64,000 nt of DNA from Mycobacterium sp. E183 (GTDB lineage Bacteria > Actinomycetota > Actinomycetes > Mycobacteriales > Mycobacteriaceae): positions 1 to 64,000 of the forward strand of contig NZ_LZJN01000089.1 in the NCBI RefSeq assembly GCF_001667735.1, in the 5' to 3' direction. The notes under the pieces were generated by a model. It had not been told where the DNA came from, did not search any database, and saw only the letters and a list, made by a program, of their open reading frames with translations. Shown one piece after another: positions 36,585 through 46,569 of the stretch. A program made the position numbers and the translations under genes. How positions within the stretch are numbered: the first letter of the stretch is position 1; every line of letters starts with the position of its first letter.

Positions 36585-37846
36585 TGCGCCGATTGGTACG
36601 CCCCCGGCCGCTGGCCCGCGCCGCGCTGGAATTGGCCAACGCCGCCAACGGATTACGGCCGCTCGCCCGCAAGGGGTACAGCACCGTGCTGGTCTTCTGG
36701 TTCGGCTGGCCGACCTCGGAGGTGCCGGGCGTCTACTTCACCATCTCGCTGGTGGATGCGCTGCGACGCGCGCGGCGCGGCCATTTCGAGGGGCGGCGCG
36801 GCAAGGCGGCGCTGGCCATGACCGCCGCGTCGTGGGCCATCCTCGGGGTGATCCGCTACCGCGCCGTCACCACCCCGGGCCGGGTGCTCGAGGCGGGCCT
36901 ACGCGAGCAGCTGGGTCACGACTACGAGGAGGCGCTGGGCAAGCTGCCACACGCCAAGCCCACGCGCAGCGGGCGGCGCAGCCTGCCGCTGGGCAACACC
37001 GTGGCGCGCCGGCGGTACGTCGAGAAGACGAACGTGGTGTCCTACGGCCCCAACGGCCGCGCCAACCTCGCCGACATCTGGCGCCGCCGCGACCTGCCGC
37101 GCGACGCGAAGGCGCCTGTGCTGCTGCAAGTTCCGGGCGGCGCCTGGATGATCGGGATGCGCCGGCCGCAGGCCTACCCGCTGATGAGCCACCTCGCCGC
37201 GCGCGGCTGGGTGTGCGTGTCCATCGGCTACCGCGTCTCCCCCCGCCACACCTGGCCCGACCACATCGTCGACGTCAAACGGGCGCTGGCCTGGGTCAAG
37301 GAGAACATCGCGGACTACGGCGGTGATCCCGACTTCGTCGCGGTCACCGGCGGCTCGGCCGGCGGGCACCTGTGCGCGCTGGCGGCGCTGACCCCCAACG
37401 ACCCGCAATTCCAGCCGGGCTTCGAGGACGCCGACACGTCGGTGGCGGCCGCCGTCCCGATCTACGGCCGCTACGACTGGTTCTCCACCGAGGGCGAGGG
37501 CCGACCCGAATTCGTCTCGCTGCTCGAAAAGTTCGTGGTGAAGCGGGAATACGACGCGCACCGCGACGTCTACGTCGACGCCTCGCCGATCCGGCGGCTG
37601 CGGGCCGACGCGCCACCGTTCTTCGTCCTGCACGGCTGCGACGATTCGCTGATTCCCGTCGGGGAGGCCCAGGAGTTCATCGAGGAGCTGCGGGCGGTGT
37701 CGAAGTCGCCGGTCGCCTACGCCGAATTGCCCAACGCGCAACACGCTTTCGACATTTTCAGTTCCCCGCGGGCGCATCGGTCCGCGGAGGCTGTCGCCCG
37801 GTTCCTGTCCTGGGTGTACGCGACGAACCCGCCCGAGCGCGACTAG
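36584..37846 (+). CDS. lipO: LipO-type alpha/beta-hydrolase, carboxylesterase
   Basis: A 420-residue esterase of the hormone-sensitive-lipase type. The nucleophile Ser is in TGGSAGGHL, and the Asp and His are in LHGCDDSLIPVG and NAQHAFDIFS. The oxyanion motif is PGGAW, with Pro in place of the usual His of HGGGW. About 145 residues precede the hydrolase domain and include one or two hydrophobic segments (FTISLVDALRRARR and AALAMTAASWAILGVI), suggesting membrane association. Its ATG shares a base with the fadD12 stop (TGATG). Position of Rv1426c. Confidence 0.9.
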   Translation: MRRLVRPRPLARAALELANAANGLRPLARKGYSTVLVFWFGWPTSEVPGVYFTISLVDALRRARRGHFEGRRGKAALAMTAASWAILGVIRYRAVTTPGRVLEAGLREQLGHDYEEALGKLPHAKPTRSGRRSLPLGNTVARRRYVEKTNVVSYGPNGRANLADIWRRRDLPRDAKAPVLLQVPGGAWMIGMRRPQAYPLMSHLAARGWVCVSIGYRVSPRHTWPDHIVDVKRALAWVKENIADYGGDPDFVAVTGGSAGGHLCALAALTPNDPQFQPGFEDADTSVAAAVPIYGRYDWFSTEGEGRPEFVSLLEKFVVKREYDAHRDVYVDASPIRRLRADAPPFFVLHGCDDSLIPVGEAQEFIEELRAVSKSPVAYAELPNAQHAFDIFSSPRAHRSAEAVARFLSWVYATNPPERD

Positions 37847-37890
37847 GCCGGGGCTGGCGCCCCCAGCGTCACGCCCCCTCCGCCCAGCGT

Positions 37891-37932
37891 CACGCCAGCG
37901 TGGCTCAGGGGCGCGAGGGTCACGCTGGCGTG
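37891..37932. repeat. 12-bp palindromes, copies 1 and 2
   Basis: CACGCCAGCGTG (37891-37902) and CACGCTGGCGTG (37921-37932) are reverse complements of each other and each is itself a CACGC-NN-GCGTG palindrome. Nearby AGCGTCACGC fragments (37865-37874 and 37886-37894) look like further partial copies. They lie between lipO and the DUF559 gene, and two more copies follow that gene. Confidence 0.6.
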
Positions 37933-37997
37933 GCCGATTGTGGATAGCCGGGCCCTACTGACCTGACGTTCGTTGCGGTTTGTGCGACGCTGCCGCG

Positions 37998-38849
37998 ATG
38001 GCGGAGCCTTTCATCGGCAGTGAGGCAGTCTCGAATGGAGATGTCGTCAAGAGCGCTTTGCGCACTCACTACCGGAAGTTGTTTCGCGACGTCTATGTCG
38101 ACCCTCGCGCCGAACTCACCCCTCTTATCCGAGCCCGCGCGGCATGGCTGTGGTCGCGTCGGCGGGGCGTTGTCGCGGGCCTGTCGGCTGCCGCCGTTCA
38201 TGGTGCCCAGTGGGTCGACGCCACGGCACCGATTGAGATCCTCCATAGCAACAGAAACCCATTGCCCGGACTACGGGTTCACGGTGGTCCCCTAGAAGAC
38301 GACGAAATCACGCTGTTCGACGGTGTTCCCGTGACCACGCCGGCCCGTACCGCCGTCGATCTGGGATGCTGGCATCCGACGAACGACGCTGTGGCCGCGA
38401 TCGACGACCTGCTTCGCGCAACGAACTGCAAGGAGGCTGAGATCGAGTTGCTCGCTGAGCGATACGCGGGGCGACCCGGCATTCGGTCGGCGCGCAATGC
38501 GATCAGTCTCGCTGACGCCGGCGCGCAGTCCCCGAAGGAAACGTGGGTGCGACTGTTGCTGATCCAAGCGGGGCTGCCCCGACCGCAAACCCAGATCCCG
38601 GTCAGTGACGAGTTCGGCGACCTAACGTACTACCTCGATATGGGGTGGGAGGATTTCAAAGTCGCAGCCGAGTACGACGGTGAGCAACATCGTCGGGATC
38701 GCTGGCAATACACGTGGGACATCAGGCGGCGCGAAACGCTCGAGCGCCTGGGCTGGATCGTCGTTCGAGTGGTGGTCGGTGATCGTCCCACGGACATCGT
38801 CGGGCGGGTACGAGCCGCGTTGGCCAGGCGCGCGGTCACGCTAGCGTGA
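37998..38849 (+). CDS. DUF559 (PD-(D/E)XK-like) protein with AbiEi-like N-terminus
   Basis: A 283-residue two-domain protein. The N-terminal part (KLFRDVYVDPRA to GLSAAAVHGAQWV, then GVPVTTPARTAVDLGC) resembles the AbiEi antitoxin-type domain found in many actinobacterial proteins. The C-terminal part (YYLDMGWEDFKVAAEYDGEQ, then HRR, and RRRETLERLGWIVVRVV) is a Vsr/DUF559 nuclease-like fold with the expected D...E-x-D...H residues. No partner toxin gene is adjacent. ATG 37998 is chosen; 37980 is possible. Its last codons and stop coincide with a short palindrome. Role unknown; possibly DNA-acting. Confidence 0.75.
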   Translation: MAEPFIGSEAVSNGDVVKSALRTHYRKLFRDVYVDPRAELTPLIRARAAWLWSRRRGVVAGLSAAAVHGAQWVDATAPIEILHSNRNPLPGLRVHGGPLEDDEITLFDGVPVTTPARTAVDLGCWHPTNDAVAAIDDLLRATNCKEAEIELLAERYAGRPGIRSARNAISLADAGAQSPKETWVRLLLIQAGLPRPQTQIPVSDEFGDLTYYLDMGWEDFKVAAEYDGEQHRRDRWQYTWDIRRRETLERLGWIVVRVVVGDRPTDIVGRVRAALARRAVTLA

Positions 38850-38878
38850 TAGTCGCTTGCGGCGGACACGCTAGCGTG
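38836..38878. repeat. 12-bp palindromes, copies 3 and 4
   Basis: TCACGCTAGCGTGA (38836-38849) is a perfect 14-bp palindrome whose last three bases are the stop codon of the DUF559 gene. CACGCTAGCGTG recurs at 38867-38878, followed by ACGCTCGG. Together with the two copies near 37.9 kb they bracket the gene. Confidence 0.65.
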
Positions 38879-38913
38879 ACGCTCGGCGAAAGGCACGTTC
38901 GATGGTTTCCGGC

Positions 38914-40302
38914 TCACTCCCGGGTGGCGGCCTTCTCCAGTTCGGTGAGCGCCGGCTCGATGCGGTCGGCCATGTCGTCGATGTCGTTGGCGACCTCGGG
39001 CGTCGTCACGAAGCCGAAGTCCAGGTAGTCGGTGTAGGAGAAGCAGGTGATGTTCAGGGCGACGTCCATGACGGGCGGCCCCAGCGGCACCAGCGAATCC
39101 AGTTTGGCGCCGGCCATGTACAGCGGGAACGGTGGGCCCGGCACGTTGGACACAACCAGGTTGATGGGGGCCAGGTTTCGCGACAGCCCGCTAGCCGTGT
39201 AGGCGCGGGCGGCCAACTGCAGCAGCCCCGGCGGGGTGGTCTCGGTCAGCCCCATGATCTGGTGCGCCGACAACGCCTTGGCCATCAGCTTGGCGTTCTG
39301 GGTGCTCTCGTGGATGGCCCGGAGCCGCTCGGCGGGGTCCTCGACGTCGGTGGCCAGCGACACGGTCATCGAGCTCACCTGGTTGCCGACGTCGTCCTTG
39401 TTCTCGTCGGTCCGGGTGGAGACGGGGATCTGGGCGATCAGCGGTTTGGCGGGCAGCTCGCCCCGCTTCTGCAGGTACTCGCGGGCGGCACCGGCCACCA
39501 GCGCCAGCACGACGTCGTTGAGCTTGACGCCATAGGCATCCTTGACGGCCTTGGCCCGGGCCAGCTCCACGCGGCAGCCGGTGATCCGGCGGTGCGGCGA
39601 CACGGGCGCGTTGAACCGGGTCTTGGGCGCTTCGAAATAGCGCGGGGGCCTGCCGCTCACACCGAGCGCGGCGATCTGCTGGCGCACCGTCTGCTCCACC
39701 AGTCGGGCGATGCGGAAGGGCGTCTTGACGCCGACGTTGATGAGCGCGCCCACCGCCCGCCGCTCTATGCCCGGAATCCGGTTGCCGACCAGGGATCCCA
39801 CCGTTTCCTGTTGCGGTGGTCGAGGTTCCGGGGTGATGTCCAAGAGAATTTCGCCCAGCCCGGCTCCCGAGACGCCATCGACGATGGCGTGGTGCATCTT
39901 GGTCAGCGAAGCGATCCGGCCACCCTCGACCCCCTCGATCACCCACATCTCCCACAGCGGCCGCGCACGATCCAGCTTGTAGGACATCAACCGGCCGACC
40001 AGCTCCTCGAGCTCGCGCCGGCCGCCGGGCGCTGGGACGGCGATGCGGCGGATGTGGAAGTCGGGGTCCAGGTCCTCGTCCTCGACGAACCACGGCCGGT
40101 CCAGCCCGAGCGGCGCCCCGGTGACCCGCCACCGCAGCTGCGGCAGCTCCGGCAGCCGTTCGATGATCAGTTCGCGCAGCCGCTGGAAGTTGTACTCCGG
40201 TGCGTCCTTCGGGTCGCAGATCGCGAGCGCGCCCACATGCATGTGCCAGCCCGCAGTCTCGGCTGACCAGAACGCCGCATCAACACTCGAGAGCCGTTTC
40301 AT
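38914..40302 (-). CDS. wax ester synthase/diacylglycerol acyltransferase (WS/DGAT)
   Basis: A 462-residue acyltransferase of the Tgs/WS-DGAT family, which makes triacylglycerol or wax esters from acyl-CoA. The catalytic motif [12 protein letters not shown] (HHxxxDG) is at about residues 135-146, and the C-terminal [16 protein letters not shown] block is present. The ATG at 40302 begins [12 protein letters not shown], the typical N-terminus. It is convergent with the DUF559 gene. Position of Rv1425, near other lipid genes. Confidence 0.93.
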   Translation of the reverse strand: MKRLSSVDAAFWSAETAGWHMHVGALAICDPKDAPEYNFQRLRELIIERLPELPQLRWRVTGAPLGLDRPWFVEDEDLDPDFHIRRIAVPAPGGRRELEELVGRLMSYKLDRARPLWEMWVIEGVEGGRIASLTKMHHAIVDGVSGAGLGEILLDITPEPRPPQQETVGSLVGNRIPGIERRAVGALINVGVKTPFRIARLVEQTVRQQIAALGVSGRPPRYFEAPKTRFNAPVSPHRRITGCRVELARAKAVKDAYGVKLNDVVLALVAGAAREYLQKRGELPAKPLIAQIPVSTRTDENKDDVGNQVSSMTVSLATDVEDPAERLRAIHESTQNAKLMAKALSAHQIMGLTETTPPGLLQLAARAYTASGLSRNLAPINLVVSNVPGPPFPLYMAGAKLDSLVPLGPPVMDVALNITCFSYTDYLDFGFVTTPEVANDIDDMADRIEPALTELEKAATRE

Positions 40303-40465
40303 CCCCCGACCGTAGCCCCCCGACCCCCGTCGCGACCAGCAATGGCAAACAAACTACCCGCAGGCTGAGCCGGGCGCGCATCCGCCCGGTCGCCAGGTCG
40401 TTGCGACCGCCTGCGCCGTTCGGGACCGGTCCCGAGGAGCCCGCCGCGCAAAGGTGCCGACGGAC

Positions 40466-40484
40466 GCCGGCGGGCACCGCCGGC
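40466..40484. terminator. possible terminator hairpin after the PPE gene
   Basis: GCCGGCG-GGCAC-CGCCGGC, a perfect 7-bp stem with a five-base loop, lies about 90 bases beyond the stop of the minus-strand PPE gene at 40577. No U-tract follows. The rest of 40303-40576 shows nothing else I can name. Confidence 0.35.
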
Positions 40485-40576
40485 ACGCGAGGTCCGCGGT
40501 TGACGTCATGCGTCGCGCGCACAGCGGCGGCGAATGACGGGAACCCTTGCGCCGCAACTCGTCGGCCGCGGATGGC

Positions 40577-41584
40577 TCACTGGCTTCGATCGACGGGACT
40601 CGCTTGCGGACTCGGCCATGGGGGGCTTGGCATCGACCGAGTCCACGCCCTGGGGACCGACAAGGCCCCCACCGCTGCGCGGTTACCGACGCTCACACGC
40701 GTCGCGGCGTCGTCCGCGCCGGACGCGGTAACCCACCGGGACCGCACGGCCGAGGCCCTATCCAGCGCGGCGGCCTTGTTGAGGGAACTCAGGTGGTTGA
40801 GCGCGACGTCCAGCGGCGCCGACAGTGAACTCAACCTGGACAGGGCCGCCGTTTTCGGCAGCAGGGCCACGTCGAAGGAGGCCAGCGGCGAGGAGGCCAG
40901 CGCATCGAGCGCTTCGGAGATGGTCGAGATCACCTGCGCCCCAGTCGATATGACCTCCGGCGCCACCGTCAGACGCCATCGACGGGACGGCTCGGTGACC
41001 GCCGCAGCGTGGCGCGTCGTCTCGCTCAGACGAGCGCAAGGCGAACTGAATGGTGTAAGCGTGATGGCCGCCGAGGCGCGGGCGTAGGCAACCAGAGCGG
41101 CGGTGTCTTGGGCCCACATCCGATCGTAGTCGGCGTCGGCGTCGGCGATGGCCGGACTCAGCTGGCCTAGGCAGTTCGCCGCGGCCAGCCAGATCCGCCG
41201 CAGCCGGTTGGCGATGATCGCACCAGGCGCCGCTGCCGCCGCACGGGTCAGACCGTAAGCGCTTGCGGCCGCCCCGGCCTGGGTGGCCGTCTGCCGGGCC
41301 TGGGCAGCGGTGGCGTCGAGCCACGCCGCGTGGGCCGCGAGGGCTTGAGTTATCGCCCTCACCGAAGCGTTCTGTTCCGCCACACCCAGCTCGGAGATCA
41401 CCGCCCGGTATTTCTCTGCCATCTCACCGAGTTGAGCAGCGAGCACTTCCCACGCCCTGGCGGCTTCCATCATCGATTCGGCGCCGGGCCCCGAATGCAT
41501 TCGACCGGAAATGGCTTCCGGCGGCAGGGCACCGGAATCCAGCACCGGCTCCAGCTCAATGGCTGGCGACTTGTGTTGCGACAT
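40577..41584 (-). CDS. PPE family protein, divergent SVP-type
   Basis: A 335-residue PPE protein. The PPE motif lies in GALPPEAISGRMHSGPGAE, unusually late (about residue 21) after an extra N-terminal stretch, and the helical PPE domain runs to about residue 195 (DYDRMWAQDTAALVAYARAS). VGALSVPRAW near residue 310 matches the GxxSVPxxW hallmark, but the protein ends soon after, so the C-terminus is short. No PE gene is adjacent. Such proteins are type VII (ESX) secretion substrates, by family. Confidence 0.82.
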   Translation of the reverse strand: MSQHKSPAIELEPVLDSGALPPEAISGRMHSGPGAESMMEAARAWEVLAAQLGEMAEKYRAVISELGVAEQNASVRAITQALAAHAAWLDATAAQARQTATQAGAAASAYGLTRAAAAAPGAIIANRLRRIWLAAANCLGQLSPAIADADADYDRMWAQDTAALVAYARASAAITLTPFSSPCARLSETTRHAAAVTEPSRRWRLTVAPEVISTGAQVISTISEALDALASSPLASFDVALLPKTAALSRLSSLSAPLDVALNHLSSLNKAAALDRASAVRSRWVTASGADDAATRVSVGNRAAVGALSVPRAWTRSMPSPPWPSPQASPVDRSQ

Positions 41585-41672
41585 CGGGTTTTTCTCTGCG
41601 ACGGGGGAACGTGAGTGCTTATCGACCGCGACTCATACCGCGGCGTTGGCTACTTGGGGTTTCAGGCACCGC

Positions 41673-42014
41673 CTAGCTCTTCGCGGAAGCGTCGAGTTGT
41701 CGCGGGCAGAACGACTTCGCTGATATCGTCGCGAACTGGGCGGCACCGTTGGTCGTCAGCGCGGGATTGTTGTCCCGCAGGTCATTGAGCAGCTGAAGGC
41801 CGGACACGCCACGAGAGATCAGGCCGCACACCGCCTTTCCGGCGGCGACGGCTTGATCGGGGTCCGCGAAACTGATCCCCACCCTGTGCAGGTCGGCGAT
41901 GAAGACCTCGTTGTTCTCGTCGGTCGCCGCTTCGTCCTCCCCGGGGATGGCGTGCGCGGGCGCCGCGGCAACGATGCCCAGCGACACACCGAGAAGCGCT
42001 AACAACAGTCTCAT
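41673..42014 (-). CDS. DUF732 secreted protein
   Basis: A 113-residue protein with a clear signal peptide (MRLLLALLGVSLGIVAAAPAHA) and a DUF732 domain: FIADLHRVGISFADPDQAVA then GKAVCGLISRGVSG, with a second Cys near the end (KSFCPRQL) likely to form a disulfide. DUF732 proteins are small exported mycobacterial proteins of unknown role. It lies between PPE genes on the same strand. Confidence 0.88.
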   Translation of the reverse strand: MRLLLALLGVSLGIVAAAPAHAIPGEDEAATDENNEVFIADLHRVGISFADPDQAVAAGKAVCGLISRGVSGLQLLNDLRDNNPALTTNGAAQFATISAKSFCPRQLDASAKS

Positions 42015-42091
42015 CAGTCCTCCTTCGTGCGGATTGCCCGCTATGGCCCGGCCCGGCCCGCGATCACGACGCGAAACCCGTTGCGCCCCAA

Positions 42092-43453
42092 CTATCCCGA
42101 CTTGGCTTCGGCGCCGCCGACCGCGACCTCCGCGCCGTCCGTCACGTGCACGGCGTGCACGCCCGGCGTCGTTCTGAGTTTGGCGACCAGGTCATCGAGC
42201 CCGGCCTCGTCGACGTTCCAGTGCTGCACCTGGTCGGGCATCTCCTGGAGCTGGGCGATGATGCGGTCGAGCTTGACCGGTGGGGTGCGCCGCTCGCCGG
42301 TGCCGACGCGGGGCTGCTGGATGCCGGTTGAACTGACCACGCGCGCCGCCGGGCCGCCCAGCGCGCCACCGGCCAGGCTGCCCAGCGTCGCCTCGTTGAC
42401 CAGGCCGGGGACATCCGCCGCCGCGGCCGCGGCCACGCTGGTGCCGGGCAGAGCCGCCAGCCGGACCGCCGGGGCGGCGGTCGCCCAGCCGGGCGGCACC
42501 GAAAGCTTCCCCACCGTCGGCGCGTTGCCCAGCACCGCCGACACCGGTTTGGCCGCGACCCCGGCGGCGACGTGGCCCGGCGACGCCAGACCGGCGCCCA
42601 GCGAGGTTTTCGACATCGCGGCGCTCCACGGCGCGTAGATGAAGAAGTTCTTCCACTGCGACACGCCCAGGCCGATGCTGGCGTTGGTGACGTTGGTCCA
42701 CGTTGCCTGGGTGCCGATCTGGGAAATGCTGGAATACAACGTTTCCCACAGGGGTGCGACGTCCGGGCTCCCCGTGACTCCCCCGATCAGCTGCTGCCAG
42801 AACTTGGTGTATTGGCCGGTGAGCGAGGTGAGGTAGTCCTCTATCTGCTTCAGCCAGGACGACAACGACGTGGGCTCTGACGCGGCCGTGGCGGCCGCCT
42901 GGGCCGCCGGCCCGCCGTCGTTGGTGGTGGCCGGCGCCCCCTCGAAAGCGGTCAGCTCACCGGCCGATTCCGACGCGCCGGCGTAGCTGAACATGGCGGC
43001 GACATCCTGGGCCCACATCTGGCCGTACTCGTCTTCGATCGCCGCGATCGCCGCGTCGTTCTGCCCCAGTAGGTTCGTCTGCAACAGTTCGGCCAACGCG
43101 ATGCGGTTCGCCGCGACGAGCTGCGGCGGCACGGTCGCGGCCAAGGCGGCTTCGTAGGCGGCGGCCGCGGCGCGGGCCTGGGCGCCGGTCTGCTCGGCTT
43201 GGCCCGCGGTGGTCGAGATCCACGCGAGATACGGTGCTACCGCCGCGGCCATCGACTCCGACGACGGACCCTGCCAGGCCTCGCCGACGAGGTCCGAGAT
43301 CACCGTGCCGTAAGAGGCGGCGGTGGAGTGCAACTCGGCGGCCAGCGTGTCCCAGGCCGCGGCGGCGGCCAGCAGCGGCCCGGCGCCCGGGCCCGCATAG
43401 ATCTGGGTGGAGATCACCTCCGGTGGCAGCGTTGCGAAATCGCTGAAGACCAT
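42092..43453 (-). CDS. PPE family protein, SVP subfamily
   Basis: A 453-residue PPE-SVP protein. The PPE domain covers residues 1-180: [19 protein letters not shown] with PPE at 9-11, WQGPSSESM, and [32 protein letters not shown] is the SVP motif, followed by an atypical charged C-terminal tail ([20 protein letters not shown]). ATG 43453 is preceded by AAAGGG. The frame stays open upstream through the next PPE gene, but that is a shadow. It starts 14 bases after the next PPE gene, so the two are one operon. Confidence 0.92.
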   Translation of the reverse strand: MVFSDFATLPPEVISTQIYAGPGAGPLLAAAAAWDTLAAELHSTAASYGTVISDLVGEAWQGPSSESMAAAVAPYLAWISTTAGQAEQTGAQARAAAAAYEAALAATVPPQLVAANRIALAELLQTNLLGQNDAAIAAIEDEYGQMWAQDVAAMFSYAGASESAGELTAFEGAPATTNDGGPAAQAAATAASEPTSLSSWLKQIEDYLTSLTGQYTKFWQQLIGGVTGSPDVAPLWETLYSSISQIGTQATWTNVTNASIGLGVSQWKNFFIYAPWSAAMSKTSLGAGLASPGHVAAGVAAKPVSAVLGNAPTVGKLSVPPGWATAAPAVRLAALPGTSVAAAAAADVPGLVNEATLGSLAGGALGGPAARVVSSTGIQQPRVGTGERRTPPVKLDRIIAQLQEMPDQVQHWNVDEAGLDDLVAKLRTTPGVHAVHVTDGAEVAVGGAEAKSG

Positions 43454-43467
43454 TGCCGCACCCTTTC

Positions 43468-44733
43468 TTATTTGGCGTTCGGCGGGATCACGATGACGGT
43501 GGACGTGGTCGCGATGTCGTCGACGACGACGGCACCCGGCACGCGAACGGTCGACCCGGCGACCGCGCGAGTCGCGGTGTCCCCCATGGCACGTCCGGCC
43601 AGACTTGACAGGGCAGCCGGGCCGAACATCCCTTGTTGGCCGTTCACGGCCATCGCGGGAGCGGCTTCCACGATCGTCTCCGGCAGCTCGGCCGCCACCG
43701 CGCGGATCGCGGGAACGGCAGAAGCCCAATTCGCCGGCACCGACAACGACCCGACCAGCCCGGCCTGACTCGTCGCGGCCGAAACCGGACTCGCACTCGA
43801 CAACGCGGCCGCTCCGGTCAGCAGGTCGCTGCGCAGCAGCGGCGCAAGGACCCCGGTGAGCGCTTTGGGGTGCAATAGCGGCCCGATACCTTGGATGCCC
43901 GTCCCCACGCTCGGGATGCTGAGGGCGATCTGGTACCAGTTCTTCGCGAGGTTGGCCACCCCGAGCGGGGTGTACGGGCCGGAGATCGTGCCCATGATGC
44001 TGTTGAAGGTCTTCAGGATCCCGGTGATGTCCGCCAGGCCCAACGGCAGGGCGGCCGCCGGCGTCGTCACCACGTTCGCGCTCACCGCGAGGCTTTGCAG
44101 CCCGGCCGGCGCCTGCGAAACCGCCTCCGAGAGCGCAGATTCCACCCTCGAGGCGCTCGACGACCCGAGCGCGGAGGCCACCGCGGCCGACTGGTCGGCC
44201 TCCGCGCTGCCCTCGGTGGTCGGCGCCGGCGCCGCGAACGGTGTCAGTTGCGCCGCCGCCGACGACGAGGCGGCATAGGCATACATGGCGCCCGCGTCCT
44301 GCGCCCACATCTCGGCGTACTGCGCCTCGGTGGCCGCGATCGCCGGGGTGTTTTGACCCAGGATGTTGGTCGCGATCAGCGAGGCCAGCAAGGCCCGGTT
44401 GGCCGCGACCACCGGGGGCGGGACGGTGGCCGCGAAGACGGCTTCGTAGGCGGCCGCGGCCGCCTTGGCCTGCACGGCGGTCTGCTCGGCCTGCACGGCG
44501 GTACCGTCTAGCCACGCGATGTAGGTCGTCGCCGCGGTCGCCATCGCCGTCGACGCGGGCCCGCGCCAGAGGACTCTCAGCTCCGAGATCGTGGAACCGT
44601 AAGACCCTGCTGCCGAACGTAATTCGGCCGCCAAACCGTCCCAGGAAGCCGCCGCCGCCAGCAGCGGCGCCGGCCCCGGCCCTGAATAGACCCTGCCGGA
44701 GTTGATCTCCGGCGGTAACGCCCCGAAATCCAT
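43468..44733 (-). CDS. PPE family protein, SVP subfamily
   Basis: A 421-residue PPE-SVP protein with PPE at residues 7-9 ([20 protein letters not shown]), the helical domain to about 180 ([17 protein letters not shown]), and [17 protein letters not shown] near 340. ATG 44733 follows GGAGG. The first gene of the PPE/DUF732 run and paralogous to the gene after it; both start with the same kind of PPE domain, suggesting local duplication. No PE partner is present. Confidence 0.92.
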   Translation of the reverse strand: MDFGALPPEINSGRVYSGPGPAPLLAAAASWDGLAAELRSAAGSYGSTISELRVLWRGPASTAMATAATTYIAWLDGTAVQAEQTAVQAKAAAAAYEAVFAATVPPPVVAANRALLASLIATNILGQNTPAIAATEAQYAEMWAQDAGAMYAYAASSSAAAQLTPFAAPAPTTEGSAEADQSAAVASALGSSSASRVESALSEAVSQAPAGLQSLAVSANVVTTPAAALPLGLADITGILKTFNSIMGTISGPYTPLGVANLAKNWYQIALSIPSVGTGIQGIGPLLHPKALTGVLAPLLRSDLLTGAAALSSASPVSAATSQAGLVGSLSVPANWASAVPAIRAVAAELPETIVEAAPAMAVNGQQGMFGPAALSSLAGRAMGDTATRAVAGSTVRVPGAVVVDDIATTSTVIVIPPNAK

Positions 44734-45591
44734 GCCATCCTCCGCCTCCGGCAGTGTCGCCACCGCCGGCCCTGTGCTTGCGTCCGCCGACCAGCCGAAC
44801 GCCGCCAATCGAGCCCTTCGTGCCGCCGCCGAAAACGGGATAAGAGAATTTGCTGGCGAGCGGGCGATTCCTTGCAGACAGGACACTAGCCAGCCGCGGC
44901 CGAAATGCCTTCCGCCCGACTCGCCCGGTTCGGCACCGTCGCAGCGCCCGGGGTGGACGACCGCTTCTGGGTGGGCCCGGCACGCAAAACGGCGATAAAC
45001 CTCCCTACCTCGCGCGAATCGGACAAGGCGACCGCATGAATACTTGGTGAAAATGCGAGTGGGAAGCCCGGGAAGCGCCGGCGGATGAATAAAAATCTCA
45101 CGAGCATAAATTGCGATCACGGCGAAATGAGACCGCTGCCGGACGCCTCCACGGGACGGGGCGACGGAGCAGTACCTGGCCATGAGTTGCGTCTGGCCCC
45201 AACGGATTCGCCGTGGCACGGGTTACCTGCGCCCGCGTGACTCACCGAAGACCGACACGTCCGAAACTCATATGATCTTCAGAGAAGATATGTGCGTTGT
45301 ATGAATTCGCCAGTCACCGGCTTGCGTAACAGCGGAGCGGGCGTGCCGCAGTCAGCCGCCTAAGCGCCCGAAATGGGATTGCATGTCACCAAAGAGCGAA
45401 TTTATGAATTACATGATCTATGTGAATTGAATGTGGAATGTAGATCAGCGCTGCCAGTCCCGGATTATTTGGCACCAATCACGCGGGGCAAGCATTGCCG
45501 GCGTGATCACTCATGCGCTCGAACGGGATTTGCCAGGGACAGGGCGGCGGTTAGCTCAGCGTCGCGCCCCCGCTACAAGCCGTTGTCCGGG
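44734..45591. other. 858-bp non-coding stretch with AT-richer patches
   Basis: No convincing gene. The part near 45040-45120 and 45260-45480 is visibly richer in A and T than its surroundings (for example AATAAAAATCTC at 45088-45099, GAATTTATGAATTACATG at 45398-45415). It should contain the promoter of the PPE operon (minus strand) and the region after whiA. Such patches upstream of PPE genes are typical Lsr2 targets, by general knowledge; I cannot prove binding. Confidence 0.6.
45269..45294. promoter_or_regulatory. AT-rich hairpin/inverted repeat upstream of the PPE operon
   Basis: ATCTTC-AGA-GAAGAT (45275-45289) is a perfect 6-bp stem, extended by CATAT and ATGTG with one bulged base. A related inverted repeat, ACAT-GATCT-ATGT, lies at 45411-45423. 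No U-tract follows, so a protein-binding site is more likely than a terminator. The binding factor is unknown. Confidence 0.4.
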
Positions 45592-46569
45592 TCAAGCGTC
45601 TTCCAGCAGATCGGGCGTGACCGCCGATTCGGTGTCCGGGATGCCCTCGATCTTCGCCTTGCGGTCGGCCATCGACAGCAGTCGCCGAATTCGGCCCGCC
45701 ACAGCGTCTTTCGTCATCGGCGGATCGGCGAGCCGGCCGAGCTCCTCCAGCGACGCCTGCCGGTGCTCGACCCGCAGCTTGCCGGCCGAGGCCAGGTGGT
45801 CGGGGACCGTGTCGCCGAGGATCTCGAGTGCGCGTTCCACCCGGGCGGCCGCCGCGACCGCGGCCCGGGCCGAGCGGCGCAGGTTGGCGTCGTCGAAGTT
45901 GGCGAGGCGGTTGGCCGTCGCACGCACCTCGCGGCGCATCCGGCGCTCCTCCCAGATGAGCCGGGTGTCCTGGGCGCCCATCCGGGTCAGCAACGCGCCG
46001 ATCGCCTCGCCGTCACGCACCACCACCCGGTCGGCGCCGCGGACCTCGCGGGCCTTCGCGCTGACCCCGAGCCGGCGCGCCGCGCCCACCAGCGCCAGGG
46101 CGGCCTCCGGGCCGGGGCAGCTGACCTCCAGGGCCGACGACCGTCCCGGCTCGGTCAGCGAACCGTGCGCCAGGAAGGCCCCGCGCCAGGCGGCTTCGGC
46201 GTCGGCGACGCTGCCGCCCACGACTTGGGCGGGCAGACCGCGCACCGGCCGGCCGCGGTTGTCGAGCAGTCCGGTCTGGCGGGCCAGCGCCTCACCGTCG
46301 TTGGCCACCCGCAGCACGTAGCGGGTGGTCTTGCGAATCCCGCTGGCCGACAACACATGCACGACGGCGTTGTAGCCGTAGAGCTCGAAGATGTCCTTGC
46401 GTAGCCGGCGCGCGACGTTGCCGAGGTCCACCTCGGCCTCCACCACCACGCGACCGCCGACGATGTGCAACCCGCCGGCGAACCTGAGCAGCGACGTGAC
46501 CTCCGCCCGGCGCGCGCTGACCGACTTCACGACCAGGCGGCTGAGCTCGTCCTTGACTTCGGTCGTCAT
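45592..46569 (-). CDS. whiA: WhiA, sporulation-type transcriptional regulator
   Basis: A 325-residue WhiA: an N-terminal LAGLIDADG-like domain that has lost endonuclease activity, and a C-terminal helix-turn-helix ([20 protein letters not shown] then [11 protein letters not shown]). WhiA controls division genes in actinobacteria. ATG 46569 overlaps the yvcK stop (ATGA); the frame extends two codons further to a GTG. Last gene of uvrC-rapZ-yvcK-whiA. Rv1423. Confidence 0.95.
   Translation of the reverse strand: MTTEVKDELSRLVVKSVSARRAEVTSLLRFAGGLHIVGGRVVVEAEVDLGNVARRLRKDIFELYGYNAVVHVLSASGIRKTTRYVLRVANDGEALARQTGLLDNRGRPVRGLPAQVVGGSVADAEAAWRGAFLAHGSLTEPGRSSALEVSCPGPEAALALVGAARRLGVSAKAREVRGADRVVVRDGEAIGALLTRMGAQDTRLIWEERRMRREVRATANRLANFDDANLRRSARAAVAAAARVERALEILGDTVPDHLASAGKLRVEHRQASLEELGRLADPPMTKDAVAGRIRRLLSMADRKAKIEGIPDTESAVTPDLLEDA

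Noticed and set aside
42092..44983. A 963-codon frame joining the middle PPE gene to upstream sequence
   Set aside because: The PPE motif and ribosome-binding site mark the real start at 43453; upstream codons lie antiparallel or out of frame to another PPE gene.
45373..46404. A 343-codon plus-strand frame beginning in the AT-richer island
   Set aside because: Beyond 45590 it is the antisense of whiA, it has no good ribosome-binding site and no recognisable domain; the first 70 codons alone are not convincing.
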